Counted from the stretch's first letter, positions 30,806-37,925 are shown. The stretch is DNA of 47,784 bases from CALWOS01 sp963595735 (GCA_963595735.1 CAVBJJ010000012.1:1-47784); one strand, 5' to 3'. Made by a program: numbers and translations. Notes: generated by a model not told the origin, from the letters alone.

Positions 30806-31274
30806 CCGCTGCCACCTCCGGCATCATCACCACGCCGCTTTGCGCCGCTGCCTCTGTATCCGCCGCAGCGGGCTTGTATGCCCAGGCCTGCGGTCTGCGG
30901 TTGGTAAGCCAGAACATCATGCTTGTGGGGTCTGGCGGGATCTGCCGCAGCACCCGCTTTTCCAGGGTGTGTATATTCCCCAGCCTGTCCAGCTTCTCCT
31001 CAAAGGTAATGTCCTCCGCCGTGTAGCCGCAGCAGCGCTTGAACAACGCCGCCTCCACCTTGTCGTCCGGCTCCTCGCACGCGCGCGCGAAAGCACCCGC
31101 CAATTCCCCATAGGGCGCTTCCCCCTTGCGTCCCCGCTCCAAATACCTCTGGAAGGTGGAGTAGGCCACGCCCAGCTTTCCGGCGATCTCCTTTGCCGTG
31201 GCGCCCGCAGCCGCCCATTTTGTGATCTTGTCCATTTGCGGAAGAACATGGGTCTCCCACTTGCTTTTTGCCAC
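30789..31274 (-). CDS. terS: Phage terminase small subunit
   Basis: DNA-recognition subunit of the packaging motor, 161 residues. An N-terminal helix-turn-helix (residues about 15-55: KITKWAAAGATAKEIAGKLG, then VAYSTFQRYLERG) is followed by AFARACEEPDDKVEAALFKR and YTAEDITFEE, and then PPDPTSMMFWLTNRRPQAW, a set typical of small terminases. The initiation codon is GTG at 31274, preceded by AAAGGTGG at some distance, so the exact start is less sure. It is the first gene of the virion cassette; a bidirectional terminator lies 120 bases upstream and I see no convincing sigma-A promoter between them. Confidence 0.85.
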   Translation of the reverse strand: MAKSKWETHVLPQMDKITKWAAAGATAKEIAGKLGVAYSTFQRYLERGRKGEAPYGELAGAFARACEEPDDKVEAALFKRCCGYTAEDITFEEKLDRLGNIHTLEKRVLRQIPPDPTSMMFWLTNRRPQAWAYKPAAADTEAAAQSGVVMMPEVAADDGAE

Positions 31275-31394
31275 CGCGCCGCCACCACCTTTCCCGCTTT
31301 GTTCTCTCCCCTCAGCCTAGCATATCCCCCCGCTCTGTTCGCCCCGAAGCCCCTGCTCCATCCCCAAACGGTTATCCTTTCGCCCCCAAAAACA

Positions 31395-31436
31395 AAACAC
31401 GCCCTCCGGCTCCATCCAGAACCGGAAAGCGTGTTT
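31395..31436. terminator. Bidirectional terminator upstream of terS
   Basis: Long stem AAACACGC / GCGTGTTT with an inner CCGG / CCGG pairing. Plus strand continues TTTTTCC; minus strand continues TTTTGTTTTTGG, so it can act in both directions. The 31275-31394 stretch below it holds no gene that I can see. Confidence 0.65.
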
Positions 31437-31443
31437 TTCCATA

Positions 31444-31472
31444 TTGCAAATTCAAATGAATGTTGCTATAAT
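31444..31472 (+). promoter_or_regulatory. Strong sigma-A promoter of a short untranslated unit
   Basis: TTGCAA, 17-base spacer, TATAAT on the plus strand, in an otherwise minus-strand neighbourhood. The transcript would start near 31479 and meet a terminator within about 90 bases. Confidence 0.7.
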
Positions 31473-31478
31473 ATATAC

Positions 31479-31570
31479 GATGAGTAAATTCATTGCTGAA
31501 CTTTTCCTTTTTTCACTCCGTTTTTTGAAGAGAACCGCCGCGGCCTTTCGGTCGCGGCGGTTTTCTTTTT
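31479..31570 (+). ncRNA. Candidate small RNA of about 90 nucleotides
   Basis: Bounded by a near-consensus promoter (31444-31472) and a GC-rich hairpin with a T tract (31535-31570). It carries no ribosome-binding site; an ATG at 31480 lies at the predicted 5' end, and the frame from it runs past the terminator, so a protein product is unlikely unless it is leaderless. The sequence between is U- and pyrimidine-rich. It converges on the 3' end of the ribbon-helix-helix gene. Confidence 0.45.
31535..31570 (+). terminator. Strong terminator ending the candidate small RNA
   Basis: Ten-base stem CCGCCGCGGC / GTCGCGGCGG with a short loop, followed by TTTTCTTTTT. On the minus strand it lies six bases past the ribbon-helix-helix stop and may serve that gene too, with a weaker T tract. 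Confidence 0.8.
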
Positions 31571-31575
31571 CGGCA

Positions 31576-31785
31576 TCAGTCCTCCAAAGGTTTCCCCAGG
31601 ATTTCTGCCGCCAGATTGTCCATGGCCTTGATCATGAACTCGTTCAGGCTGTAGCCGGCAGCAGCGGCCGCCTGCTTGTAAACCTCTTTCCGCCCTTTTT
31701 TGACGAACGGATAAAGCCGTTCATAGTTTTCTTCGTTAAATGCTCGTTTATAGTCTGTGGTGTTTGCCTTTGGGGAATTTTTCAT
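31576..31785 (-). CDS. Ribbon-helix-helix (Arc/CopG-type) DNA-binding protein
   Basis: A 69-residue protein with the layout of small RHH regulators: a short strand YKRAFNEENYERLYPFVKKG, then helix RKEVYKQAAAAAGY and helix SLNEFMIKAMDNLAAEIL. RHH proteins bind operators as dimers or tetramers and often repress their own genes or form antitoxins. No toxin gene partner is visible next to it. Its upstream region carries two near-identical 26-base repeats reaching to within 15 bases of the ATG, a good candidate operator. The ATG follows GAGGTG at seven bases. It may be a phage or plasmid relic. Confidence 0.7.
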   Translation of the reverse strand: MKNSPKANTTDYKRAFNEENYERLYPFVKKGRKEVYKQAAAAAGYSLNEFMIKAMDNLAAEILGKPLED

Positions 31786-31799
31786 ATTGAATCACCTCG

Positions 31800-31858
31800 A
31801 TAATAGCATCTTTCCCTCGTTTTATTGACAGTATAATAGCATCTTTTCCTCGTTTTAT
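31800..31858. repeat. Two tandem 26-bp repeats upstream of the RHH gene
   Basis: Copies at 31800-31825 and 31833-31858 differ at one base and have a 33-base period. On the minus strand each reads ATAAAACGAGG, one variable base, then AAAGATGCTATTAT. The gene-proximal copy ends just before the ribosome-binding site of the RHH gene, so a bound protein would block transcription or translation initiation. Confidence 0.85.
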
Positions 31859-31892
31859 CTAGCGCAATACTGCACAAATGAACTTGCGTAAG

Positions 31893-31909
31893 TTTGTTGA
31901 TTATGCCAA
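31893..31909. repeat. 17-bp direct repeat, copy 1
   Basis: TTTGTTGATTATGCCAA, identical to 40256-40272 and in the same orientation, 8.4 kb away. It lies in a gene-free AT-rich stretch. Confidence 0.85.
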
Positions 31910-31946
31910 TTGAACCAGACTAGCGTCAAGTGTTTTGCATTCCCTG

Positions 31947-31975
31947 TTGCTTTTTCTTCTTTACTCGGTTATAAT
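31947..31975 (+). promoter_or_regulatory. Sigma-A promoter of a second short unit
   Basis: TTGCTT, 17-base spacer, TATAAT on the plus strand; start predicted at about 31982. Confidence 0.6.
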
Positions 31976-31981
31976 CAAGGC

Positions 31982-32059
31982 GGCGGGAGTAAGGCTTCCC
32001 GCTCGCCTTTTTTGGGTGTGTGAGCGGTGTTCTTGTTGGGGCAGCCGCTCACTTTTTAT
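31982..32059 (+). ncRNA. Candidate small RNA with two tandem hairpin-T modules
   Basis: The transcript from the promoter at 31947-31975 would meet a hairpin (GGCGGCGGGA / TTCCCGCTCGCC, 31979-32007) followed by six Ts, and then a second stem (GTGAGCGG / CCGCTCAC, 32020-32052) followed by TTTTTATT. Products of about 30 or 78 nucleotides are possible. It runs antisense up to the stop codon of the 37-codon gene. No ribosome-binding site or plausible frame is seen. The first stem begins at the predicted start site, so the exact 5' end matters. Confidence 0.35.
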
Positions 32060-32173
32060 TTACTCACCCATGATGCGCTTCACGCTGGCTCTGAGTTCTT
32101 CCAGCGTTTCACACTTTTCGATGAGTTCAAGGATTGCTCGCAACAGAGCCTCTGTGACCTGCATCTCGTCCAT
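32060..32173 (-). CDS. 37-residue helical protein of unknown function
   Basis: A short gene with ATG at 32173 and TAA at 32060-32062. The product is a single amphipathic helical protein containing LRAILELIEKCETLEELRAS, with no membrane segment or cysteine pair motif. AAAGGATGGTGAGGTGA precedes the start, and a strong promoter on the same strand lies 51 bases upstream. Comparable tiny proteins occur in clostridial prophage control regions. It diverges from the HTH gene at 32343. Function unknown. Confidence 0.55.
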   Translation of the reverse strand: MDEMQVTEALLRAILELIEKCETLEELRASVKRIMGE

Positions 32174-32223
32174 TCACCTCACCATCCTTTCATAAGAGGT
32201 TTGTTCCTCTGCCTTACAAGTAT

Positions 32224-32252
32224 ATAGTACACCATTTTTATGCATTTGTCAA
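32224..32252 (-). promoter_or_regulatory. Sigma-A promoter of the 37-codon gene
   Basis: Minus strand TTGACA, 17-base spacer, TACTAT. It faces away from the HTH gene promoter, 44 bases between their -35 boxes. Confidence 0.7.
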
Positions 32253-32295
32253 TATAAATCGTTGATATCATTTGTGTATTTATAAAGAATTATAA

Positions 32296-32324
32296 TTGAC
32301 ATATAAATAGAATCAGTGTATATT
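32296..32324 (+). promoter_or_regulatory. Sigma-A promoter of the HTH gene
   Basis: Plus strand TTGACA, 17-base spacer, TATATT. The AT-rich space between the two divergent promoters has an inverted TATAAAT / ATTTATA pair 18 bases apart that could be a shared operator. Confidence 0.7.
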
Positions 32325-32342
32325 TAGTGCGAGGTGATCGAT

Positions 32343-32591
32343 ATGGCGATTTCCAAAAGAATAAAAGCACTGCTTCTGGAAACTGACAAGAAACAATCCG
32401 ACTTAATGGAAACTCTGGGTATGGGCAGCAAGCAAAGTCTCAGCAATAAATTTACAAACGAAAGATGGTCTGCCGAAGACCTTGTAAAAATCGCAGATTT
32501 CTGTGGCTGCAAACTGGCATTCATCCTGTCAAACGGCCAACAAATCATCCTTGACGCAGAGGAAAAAGATAAAATGTCCAGTCAAGTGTAA
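32343..32591 (+). CDS. XRE-type helix-turn-helix regulator
   Basis: An 82-residue protein with a compact HTH (residues about 5-60: ISKRIKALLLETDKKQSDLM, then LGMGSKQSLSNKFTNERWSA) followed by EDLVKIADFCGCKLAFIL, the classic Cro/C1-type end, and a short polar tail. The ATG at 32343 has GAGG eight bases upstream; a GTG three codons earlier would overlap that site. The divergent partner, promoter pair and small size fit a phage-like or plasmid-like switch. It is the only plus-strand protein regulator in the zone. Confidence 0.75.
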   Translation: MAISKRIKALLLETDKKQSDLMETLGMGSKQSLSNKFTNERWSAEDLVKIADFCGCKLAFILSNGQQIILDAEEKDKMSSQV

Positions 32592-32634
32592 TCAAGCTTG
32601 CCATCTATCTTTCTAAAACACAAATAAATTTTCA

Positions 32635-32661
32635 GGGCAGGAAATCTCCGATTTCTTGCCC
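32635..32661 (+). terminator. Hairpin between the HTH gene and the IS30 transposase
   Basis: Stem GGGCAGGAAATC / GATTTCTTGCCC with a three-base loop and a weak TATTTCT tract. It is either the HTH gene terminator or a structure that limits read-through into the transposase. Confidence 0.45.
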
Positions 32662-32681
32662 TATTTCTATGGAGGAACCAC

Positions 32682-33617
32682 ATGAATTCCAAAGGCTTTC
32701 ATCAATTGCAGTGGGAGGATCGCCTGGTCATCGAAAAAATGCTCCAGGTAGGGGTCAGCAAAGCCAAAATCGCCCAGGCGCTTGGCGTGTGCCGAAAGAC
32801 CATCTATAACGAAATCAAGCGGGGCTGGACGCTGCAATTGACCCCGGACTATCGCTATATCTGGCGCTACTGCCCGGAAACGGCAGAGCGCAAATACCGG
32901 GCGCATCTGCGTGCCAAGGGTCCAGACCTCAAAATCGGCAACGACCACGCCTTTGCCCGTTATGTGGAGCATAAGATTATCCAAGAGCGCTATTCCCCCG
33001 CCGCCGTCCTGGCGGAACTCCGCAAAGCACCCCACCGCTTTGCCACCAAAATCTGTGAAGCCACCCTCTACAACTATATCTACCGGGGCGATGTGTTCCG
33101 GTTTCTCCGTCCAAAACACCTGCACGAAAAAGGGCGCCGCCGCGTAAAATACAGCCAACAGGGCAAGGCCGCCAGAGCTGCAAAGGGTCTCCGAATCGAC
33201 CAGCGCGACCCCATCATCAACACCCGCACCACCTTTGGACATTGGGAGATGGACAGTGTCATGGGTACCGTCGGCTCCAGCCGGGCGCTGGTGGTGCTCA
33301 CAGAACGGCTCACCCGCGCGGGCATTCTCCTCCTGGTGCCGGATCATACCGCCGCCAGCGTGGTGCGGGCGCTCAACGGCCTGGAGCGCCGCCTGGGCAA
33401 ACGCTTTTATACCATGTTTCAGAGTATCACCGTGGACAACGGCTGCGAGTTTCAGGACTGCACCGGCATGGAAAAGTCCTGCCGCCGCAAAGGCAAGCGC
33501 ACCAGGGTGTATTATTGCCATCCGCGCGCCCCGCATGAGCGCGGCAGTAACGAGAACATGAACCGCATCCTTTACAGCTTGGCAAAAATTTTGGACTTTT
33601 TGACCTCCCTGTTTTGA
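32682..33617 (+). pseudogene. IS30-family transposase, C-terminally truncated
   Basis: The frame starts at an ATG with GGAGG seven bases upstream and encodes 311 residues. N-terminal HTH: DRLVIEKMLQVGVSKAKIAQ and TIYNEIKRGW. The DDE core is visible: GHWEMDSVMG (first Asp), SITVDNGCEFQD (second Asp) and HPRAPHERGSNENMNR (Glu). Intact IS30 proteins continue from this NEN motif through a conserved C-terminal segment of some tens of residues; here the frame runs instead into ILYSLAKILDFLTSLF, an AT-rich unrelated tail, and stops. The 3' end and right inverted repeat therefore appear to be lost. Likely inactive. Confidence 0.75.
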
Positions 33618-33642
33618 CAAATGCGATATTTTTCGGTAAAAT
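33614..33642 (+). promoter_or_regulatory. Sigma-A promoter of the SLOG-family gene
   Basis: TTGACA, 17-base spacer, TAAAAT, starting inside the last codons of the truncated transposase frame. It may have been brought in or exposed by the IS30 truncation. Confidence 0.7.
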
Positions 33643-33668
33643 GGAAAAAATGAGGTGTTACACAGTAT

Positions 33669-34196
33669 ATGAATACGCAACCGTACAGCTGCGCATTTAC
33701 CGGCCACCGCGCAGAAAAGCTCCCCTGGCGCTATGATGAAAGTCATCCGGCTTGTCTGGATTTGAAGAAACGCCTGCACGACGCCGTGTTTTCTCTATAT
33801 GACGCCGGTATCCGTAAGTTCTTTTGCGGTATGGCCAGCGGGTGTGATCTCTATTTTTGTGAAGAAGTCCTGACGCTCCGGCAGGAACACCCGGAAGTGG
33901 TCGTGGAGGCGGTAATTCCCTGCGAGCAGCAGGCTGCCCGTTGGCCGGCAGAGCAGAAGCGGCGGTACGACAAAATGGTCAGCGCCTGCGACTACCAAAC
34001 TCTGGTGCAAACCAGCTACACGCCGGATTGTATGATGCGCCGCAACCGCTACATGATCGACCATGCGGATGTTTTGCTCTGCGCCTATGACGGAAAACCA
34101 GGCGGTACCCAGGCGACCATGCTCTATGCCATGCGGCAGGGGTTACAGCTTATCGAGCTGCCGGTGGACACCAGCCAAGCATACAAAGGCTACTAG
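33669..34196 (+). CDS. DUF1273 / SLOG-family nucleotide-binding protein
   Basis: A 175-residue Rossmann-like protein of the YpsA/DUF1273 type (SLOG superfamily). Seen: CAFTGHRAEKLPW at the N-terminus, FFCGMASGCDLYFCEEVL, EAVIPCEQQAARWP, DHADVLLCAYDGKPGGTQAT near the end, which together form the expected ligand-binding loops. SLOG proteins bind nucleotide-related ligands and occur in stress, cell-division and defence settings; the function of this one is not known. It stands alone with its own promoter, followed by an independent promoter for the next gene. The start ATG follows GAGGTG at a long spacing. Confidence 0.8.
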   Translation: MNTQPYSCAFTGHRAEKLPWRYDESHPACLDLKKRLHDAVFSLYDAGIRKFFCGMASGCDLYFCEEVLTLRQEHPEVVVEAVIPCEQQAARWPAEQKRRYDKMVSACDYQTLVQTSYTPDCMMRRNRYMIDHADVLLCAYDGKPGGTQATMLYAMRQGLQLIELPVDTSQAYKGY

Positions 34197-34220
34197 CGCT
34201 TGAAGCGGTGTTTCTATAAC

Positions 34221-34248
34221 ATGACAGCACTGTTTTTGCTACTATAAT
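34221..34248 (+). promoter_or_regulatory. Promoter of the AIM24-family gene
   Basis: ATGACA, 16-base spacer, TATAAT, 48 bases before the ATG. Confidence 0.55.
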
Positions 34249-34296
34249 TTTCACCCAAACAAATTCTAAAAACTATAAAAACAGGGGGTACTTACC

Positions 34297-34977
34297 ATGC
34301 GTTATGAAATCGAAGGCGGCGCGCTGCCCGTTGCTGTGGTCTATCTGGAGCCCGGCGAGTCCATGGTCAGCGAGGTCGGCGGACGCACCTGGGCCAAGGG
34401 TGCAATTGAAACAGAGACCAAGGCAACCGGCGGCATCGGAAAGGGCATTGGCCGTATGTTTTCCGGCGAAAGCTTTTTCATGAGCCATTACACTGCAAAA
34501 GGCGCGGCGGAAATCGCGTTCACCTCGTCCTTCCCCGGCACCATTGTCGCCCGGGAGCTGGCCACCGGTGAGAGCATTATCTGCCAGAAAAAGGCTTTTC
34601 TGTGCGCCACAGAGGGCGTAAGTATGTCCATCTTCTTCCAGCGAAAGGTCGGCACCGGTCTGTTCGGCGGCGAGGGCTTCATCATGCAGCAGATCACCGG
34701 ACCCGGCACGGTATTTCTGGAGCTGGACGGCCACTGCAAGGAATATGACCTGGCTCCCGGAGAGGAAATCGTCTGCGACACTGGCGTTGTTGCCTTGATG
34801 GACGCCACCTGCAGCATGGATATTCGGGTCGTTAAGGGGCTGAAAAACAAGCTTTTTGGCGGCGAAGGACTGATTGACACTGTGGTCACCGGCCCCGGCC
34901 GTGTTTTTCTGCAAAGCATTCCCGTTCCCAAGCTAGCCGCCGCGCTGATCCCCTATCTCCCCTCCAGCAACAAATAA
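34297..34977 (+). CDS. AIM24 / TIGR00266-family protein
   Basis: A 226-residue beta-helical protein. It has the family's N-terminal block (YEIEGGALPVAVVYLEPGES, MVSEVGGRTWAKG), a central MFSGESFFMSHYTAKG, SSFPGTIVARELATGES, and C-terminal KNKLFGGEGLIDTVVTGPGR with VFLQSIPVPKLA. No signal peptide or transmembrane segment. The family is named for the yeast mitochondrial AIM24 protein; in bacteria its role is unknown, though a cupin-like beta structure is expected. The ATG follows AGGGGGT. It is a single-gene unit bounded by a promoter and a strong terminator. Confidence 0.88.
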   Translation: MRYEIEGGALPVAVVYLEPGESMVSEVGGRTWAKGAIETETKATGGIGKGIGRMFSGESFFMSHYTAKGAAEIAFTSSFPGTIVARELATGESIICQKKAFLCATEGVSMSIFFQRKVGTGLFGGEGFIMQQITGPGTVFLELDGHCKEYDLAPGEEIVCDTGVVALMDATCSMDIRVVKGLKNKLFGGEGLIDTVVTGPGRVFLQSIPVPKLAAALIPYLPSSNK

Positions 34978-34992
34978 ATTCTTTGAAGCATG

Positions 34993-35026
34993 ACTGCCAG
35001 TCCCGACATGGGGCTGGCAGTGCTTT
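34993..35026 (+). terminator. Terminator after the AIM24-family gene
   Basis: Stem ACTGCCAGTCCC / GGGGCTGGCAGT with a five-base loop, then GCTTTTCTG. Confidence 0.75.
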
Positions 35027-35042
35027 TCTGCGCAAAATCATG

Positions 35043-36047
35043 CTAGTGCAGGCTTTCCTGTATTTGCTTTTCCAGAAGTGCTTTGGTTTCCGAATCGGCA
35101 AACGCCCCCTGGGCAGAATGTAACAGCAGCGCTTTCAGCTGCGCTTTATCCAGCGGAAAAACCGCAAGCAGACGCTCCAGCTCCTGCCGGATCGTCGTGC
35201 CGGAAACACTCATGTTATCCGTATTGATCGTCACCGGCACCCCTGCTTGCAGCAGCGCAGGAAGCGGGTATTCTTCCATGGAGGAGAAAACCGCCGTGTT
35301 CAAATTGCTTGTGGGGCACAGTTCCAGAAAAATATGTTCTTCGGCAAGCCGACGCAGCAGCGCAGGGTCTTCCACTGCACGCACCCCATGGCCTATGCGT
35401 TCCGCGCCAAAGCGGAGCGCCGTGCGAATGCTGTCCGGCCCATCCGCCTCCCCGGCGTGTATGGTGATGTGCAGCCCCTTTTCCCGCGCCAGAGCAAATA
35501 CATCCGCGAAATTCTCTGTTTTGAAAAGCGCCTCTGCCCCCGCCAGATCAACGGCGCACACGCCCTTTTCCCGGAATTCTGCCGCCACGGCAATTGTCTC
35601 CAGATTCTGCGCGTGATTATCCGCACCGCGCATACAGCACAGAATCAGCCCTGACCGCAGCTGCGTTTTCCCCATGCCATCCAGAACGGCTTGCACCGCC
35701 TGCCGCTGCGTCAAGCCCTTTTCGCAGTGCTTTTGCGGCGCAAAACGCAATTCCGCATAAATCAGTCCCTGGCTTTGCAATTCCCGCTCTAACGCCGCCG
35801 CGGCATAGCGAAGTGCCGGGGCGGTTTGCAGCAAGGAACAGGGAAAGGAAAATTTTTCCAAATATTCGTTCAAATCCCGGCAATCCGGAGAGACGGTGAG
35901 CTGCTGCAGCAGCTTTTCCTCTGTTTCCGGCAGTTGGATTCCCTGCATCTCCGCCAGATGTCTGGCGCAGGCCGGAGACAATGAGCCGTCCAAATGCAGA
36001 TGCAGGTCTATGAAACAGTTCCATTCCCTGGGAATAACAGATCGCAT
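35043..36047 (-). CDS. add: Adenosine deaminase
   Basis: Converts adenosine to inosine in purine salvage, using a zinc ion. The 334 residues are the normal length. Metal and active-site residues are visible: FIDLHLHLDGSLSP (HxH), the YAELRFAPQ strand, ITIHAGEADGP (His and Glu), RIGHGVRAVED, LELCPTSNLNT, and INTDNMSVSGTT (the metal-binding Asp followed by the neighbouring Asp/Asn pair found in the family). The ATG follows AGGAGG. It lies 38 bases after the ABC-F gene on the same strand, so they are probably co-transcribed. Confidence 0.9.
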   Translation of the reverse strand: MRSVIPREWNCFIDLHLHLDGSLSPACARHLAEMQGIQLPETEEKLLQQLTVSPDCRDLNEYLEKFSFPCSLLQTAPALRYAAAALERELQSQGLIYAELRFAPQKHCEKGLTQRQAVQAVLDGMGKTQLRSGLILCCMRGADNHAQNLETIAVAAEFREKGVCAVDLAGAEALFKTENFADVFALAREKGLHITIHAGEADGPDSIRTALRFGAERIGHGVRAVEDPALLRRLAEEHIFLELCPTSNLNTAVFSSMEEYPLPALLQAGVPVTINTDNMSVSGTTIRQELERLLAVFPLDKAQLKALLLHSAQGAFADSETKALLEKQIQESLH

Positions 36048-36085
36048 GGCGCTTCCTCCTTGTATTATCTTCCGTATCAGCGAAG

Positions 36086-37837
36086 TTACTGCATTTTCCG
36101 GATCACCCGCTCCAGCTCCGCGCTCAACTCCCGCACCTTTGGATAGTTGGAGGCTTTCAGCTGGGCTGTGATACGCAGTTCCAAATCTTTTTTCTGCTGC
36201 TCCAATTCCAGATACTCCTTGGAGAAATGACGGGAATACACCATTTTCCGGAAGCTGCGGCTGCGCATTCTCCGGATCGTATGATCTTCCACATATAAAA
36301 CATAGTCCACGCAGTTGGCAATGCTGTAAAAATCATGGGAAACCATAAGAACCGCACCGCGATAGTCCTGTATGGCTTTTTCCAGCGCAATTTGCGCGTG
36401 GAGATCCAGGTGGCTGGTCGGTTCATCCAACAGCAGCAGTTCCGCGCCGCTTTGGGCAATTTTGGCCAACTGCAGCAGGTTCTTTTCTCCGCCGGACAAA
36501 TCGCGGACACGCTGATGCACGGTATTCTCCCCGAGACAATACGCCGACAGGTATTCCGTCAGCTGTTCCGGATTGGCAAACCCCAATGCCGCAAATTCCT
36601 CATAGACCGTGTTGTCCTCCCGGAACATCTCCCCATGCAGTTGGGAGAAAAACGCCAGGTGTACGCCCTCACCCAGCGTGATATTCCGGCTCTGCCCTTT
36701 CCAGATATCCCGCAGCAGGCTGGTTTTTCCGGTGCCGTTGGGACCGACCAGCGCCACCTTATCGTGAGGTGCAAGCTGAAAAGTGAGCTGCTGCAGCAAC
36801 GGCGTATCAAAGCATATCTCGTGGGCATCCACACGCAGCGCGAATTCCGGTTCCGGCGCATCGTCACCATAGACCTCCGGCAAGCGGATATTCGGCATTC
36901 GGCTTTCCAGATACGGCATCTGGGTGCGGTTTGCCTCCAGCCGCTCCAGGTAGGACACCCGGGCGCGCAGGCTGCGGCCATAGGTGGCGTTGTCCACCTC
37001 CGTAGCCCGCTCCCGCAGGCGCTCTACCAGGACTTTTTGGCATTCGATCCAGGCGGTTTCTTTCTCGGCGGCTTCCTGCATTTCCGCTTTCATCTGCAAA
37101 ACAGCAAAGCTGTATTCGATATAGGAGCCATCGAATTCCCGCAATTCCCGATCCTCCAAATGCAGGACTTTGTCAAAGCAGTGGTTCAGCAAATACCGAT
37201 TGTGGGTGACCACAAGCAGCGTTCCGGCATAAGCGTTGATCAGTTCCCGAAGACCATCCAGATTTTCAAAATCCAAAAACACATCCGGCTCGTCCATGAC
37301 CAGCAGATCCGGCAAGCGAAGCATTTGCCGAATCACCTGCAGCAGCTTGTATTCCCCGCCGCTGATGTTTTCGATGCTGCGCGTTTCCAGGTGCTGCAAA
37401 CCAGCCAGCTGAAGTTGCTTGTGGATGTTGACCTCATGATGATAGCCATCGACTGCGTCAAATTCATCCAGCGCCGCCTGGTACTGCTCCGCTGTGCTTT
37501 CAAAGTTCTCGCTCTGTTCCATTTTCTGGCACAAGGCATCCATCTCCGCCTGCATTTGCACAAAATCCTCGCAGAGATAGTCAAACACGGAAAGTGCCCT
37601 GTCCTTTTCGTGGTAGACAAACTGGCTGACATTGCCGATGCGGCACGGGTTTTTCCGGCGGATCTTTCCCTCGAAAACATATTCTTCCGGATGAATTATC
37701 ATGTCCAGCAGCGTACTTTTTCCGGTTCCGTTGCTGCCAATGAGCACACAGTGCTGTCCGGCGGACAGGGCAAAAGAAATGTTCTGGTATAAATATCTGG
37801 CGCCCTGAGAATAGGACAGATTTTTCACTTGTATCAT
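36086..37837 (-). CDS. ABC-F family ATPase
   Basis: A 583-residue protein with two ABC ATPase domains and no membrane segment, as in the ABC-F group that acts on ribosomes (translation factors and antibiotic-resistance ribosomal protection proteins). First domain: Walker A IGSNGTGKST, signature ISGGEYKLLQ, Walker B LLVMDEPDVFLDFENL. Second: Walker A VGPNGTGKTS, signature LSGGEKNLLQLAKIAQS, Walker B LLLLDEPTSHLD. An inter-domain linker with charged helices (about 240-310) and a C-terminal coiled coil (KEYLELEQQKKDLELRITAQ) are present. The first Walker B lacks the usual TNHLD and reads PDVFLD. Whether it confers resistance cannot be judged from sequence alone. Confidence 0.85.
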   Translation of the reverse strand: MIQVKNLSYSQGARYLYQNISFALSAGQHCVLIGSNGTGKSTLLDMIIHPEEYVFEGKIRRKNPCRIGNVSQFVYHEKDRALSVFDYLCEDFVQMQAEMDALCQKMEQSENFESTAEQYQAALDEFDAVDGYHHEVNIHKQLQLAGLQHLETRSIENISGGEYKLLQVIRQMLRLPDLLVMDEPDVFLDFENLDGLRELINAYAGTLLVVTHNRYLLNHCFDKVLHLEDRELREFDGSYIEYSFAVLQMKAEMQEAAEKETAWIECQKVLVERLRERATEVDNATYGRSLRARVSYLERLEANRTQMPYLESRMPNIRLPEVYGDDAPEPEFALRVDAHEICFDTPLLQQLTFQLAPHDKVALVGPNGTGKTSLLRDIWKGQSRNITLGEGVHLAFFSQLHGEMFREDNTVYEEFAALGFANPEQLTEYLSAYCLGENTVHQRVRDLSGGEKNLLQLAKIAQSGAELLLLDEPTSHLDLHAQIALEKAIQDYRGAVLMVSHDFYSIANCVDYVLYVEDHTIRRMRSRSFRKMVYSRHFSKEYLELEQQKKDLELRITAQLKASNYPKVRELSAELERVIRKMQ

Positions 37838-37925
37838 GCTAATTCGTTCCTTTATATCACATTATTTGAATGCAGTATACCATATAAAACATAAAAAATC
37901 CACCTTTACACAAAAGCGTCGCCGA

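Larger units (their letters stand above)
10350..31274 (-). mobile_element. Defective prophage: virion cassette of a podovirus-like phage
   Basis: A contiguous minus-strand cassette with the order terS, terL, portal, Prp-like protease, scaffold, N4-gp56-type capsid, small structural protein, fibre, connector, nozzle/hub candidate, coiled-coil protein, repeat protein and giant polyvalent protein. No tape-measure, tail-tube or sheath gene is present, which points to a short-tailed virion. No integrase, excisionase, lysis, replication or obvious phage repressor gene lies within it, and the last gene is cut off at about 10350 beside ruvC. I infer a decayed prophage that has lost both arms. The left limit is the point where the giant protein stops resembling its family; the right limit is given as the terS start and is uncertain, since small regulators at 31576-32591 could be phage relics. 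Confidence 0.8.

Noticed and set aside
31444..31803. A 119-codon plus-strand frame beginning in the small RNA promoter
   Set aside because: It runs across the strong terminator and antisense to the RHH gene, and has no ribosome-binding site.
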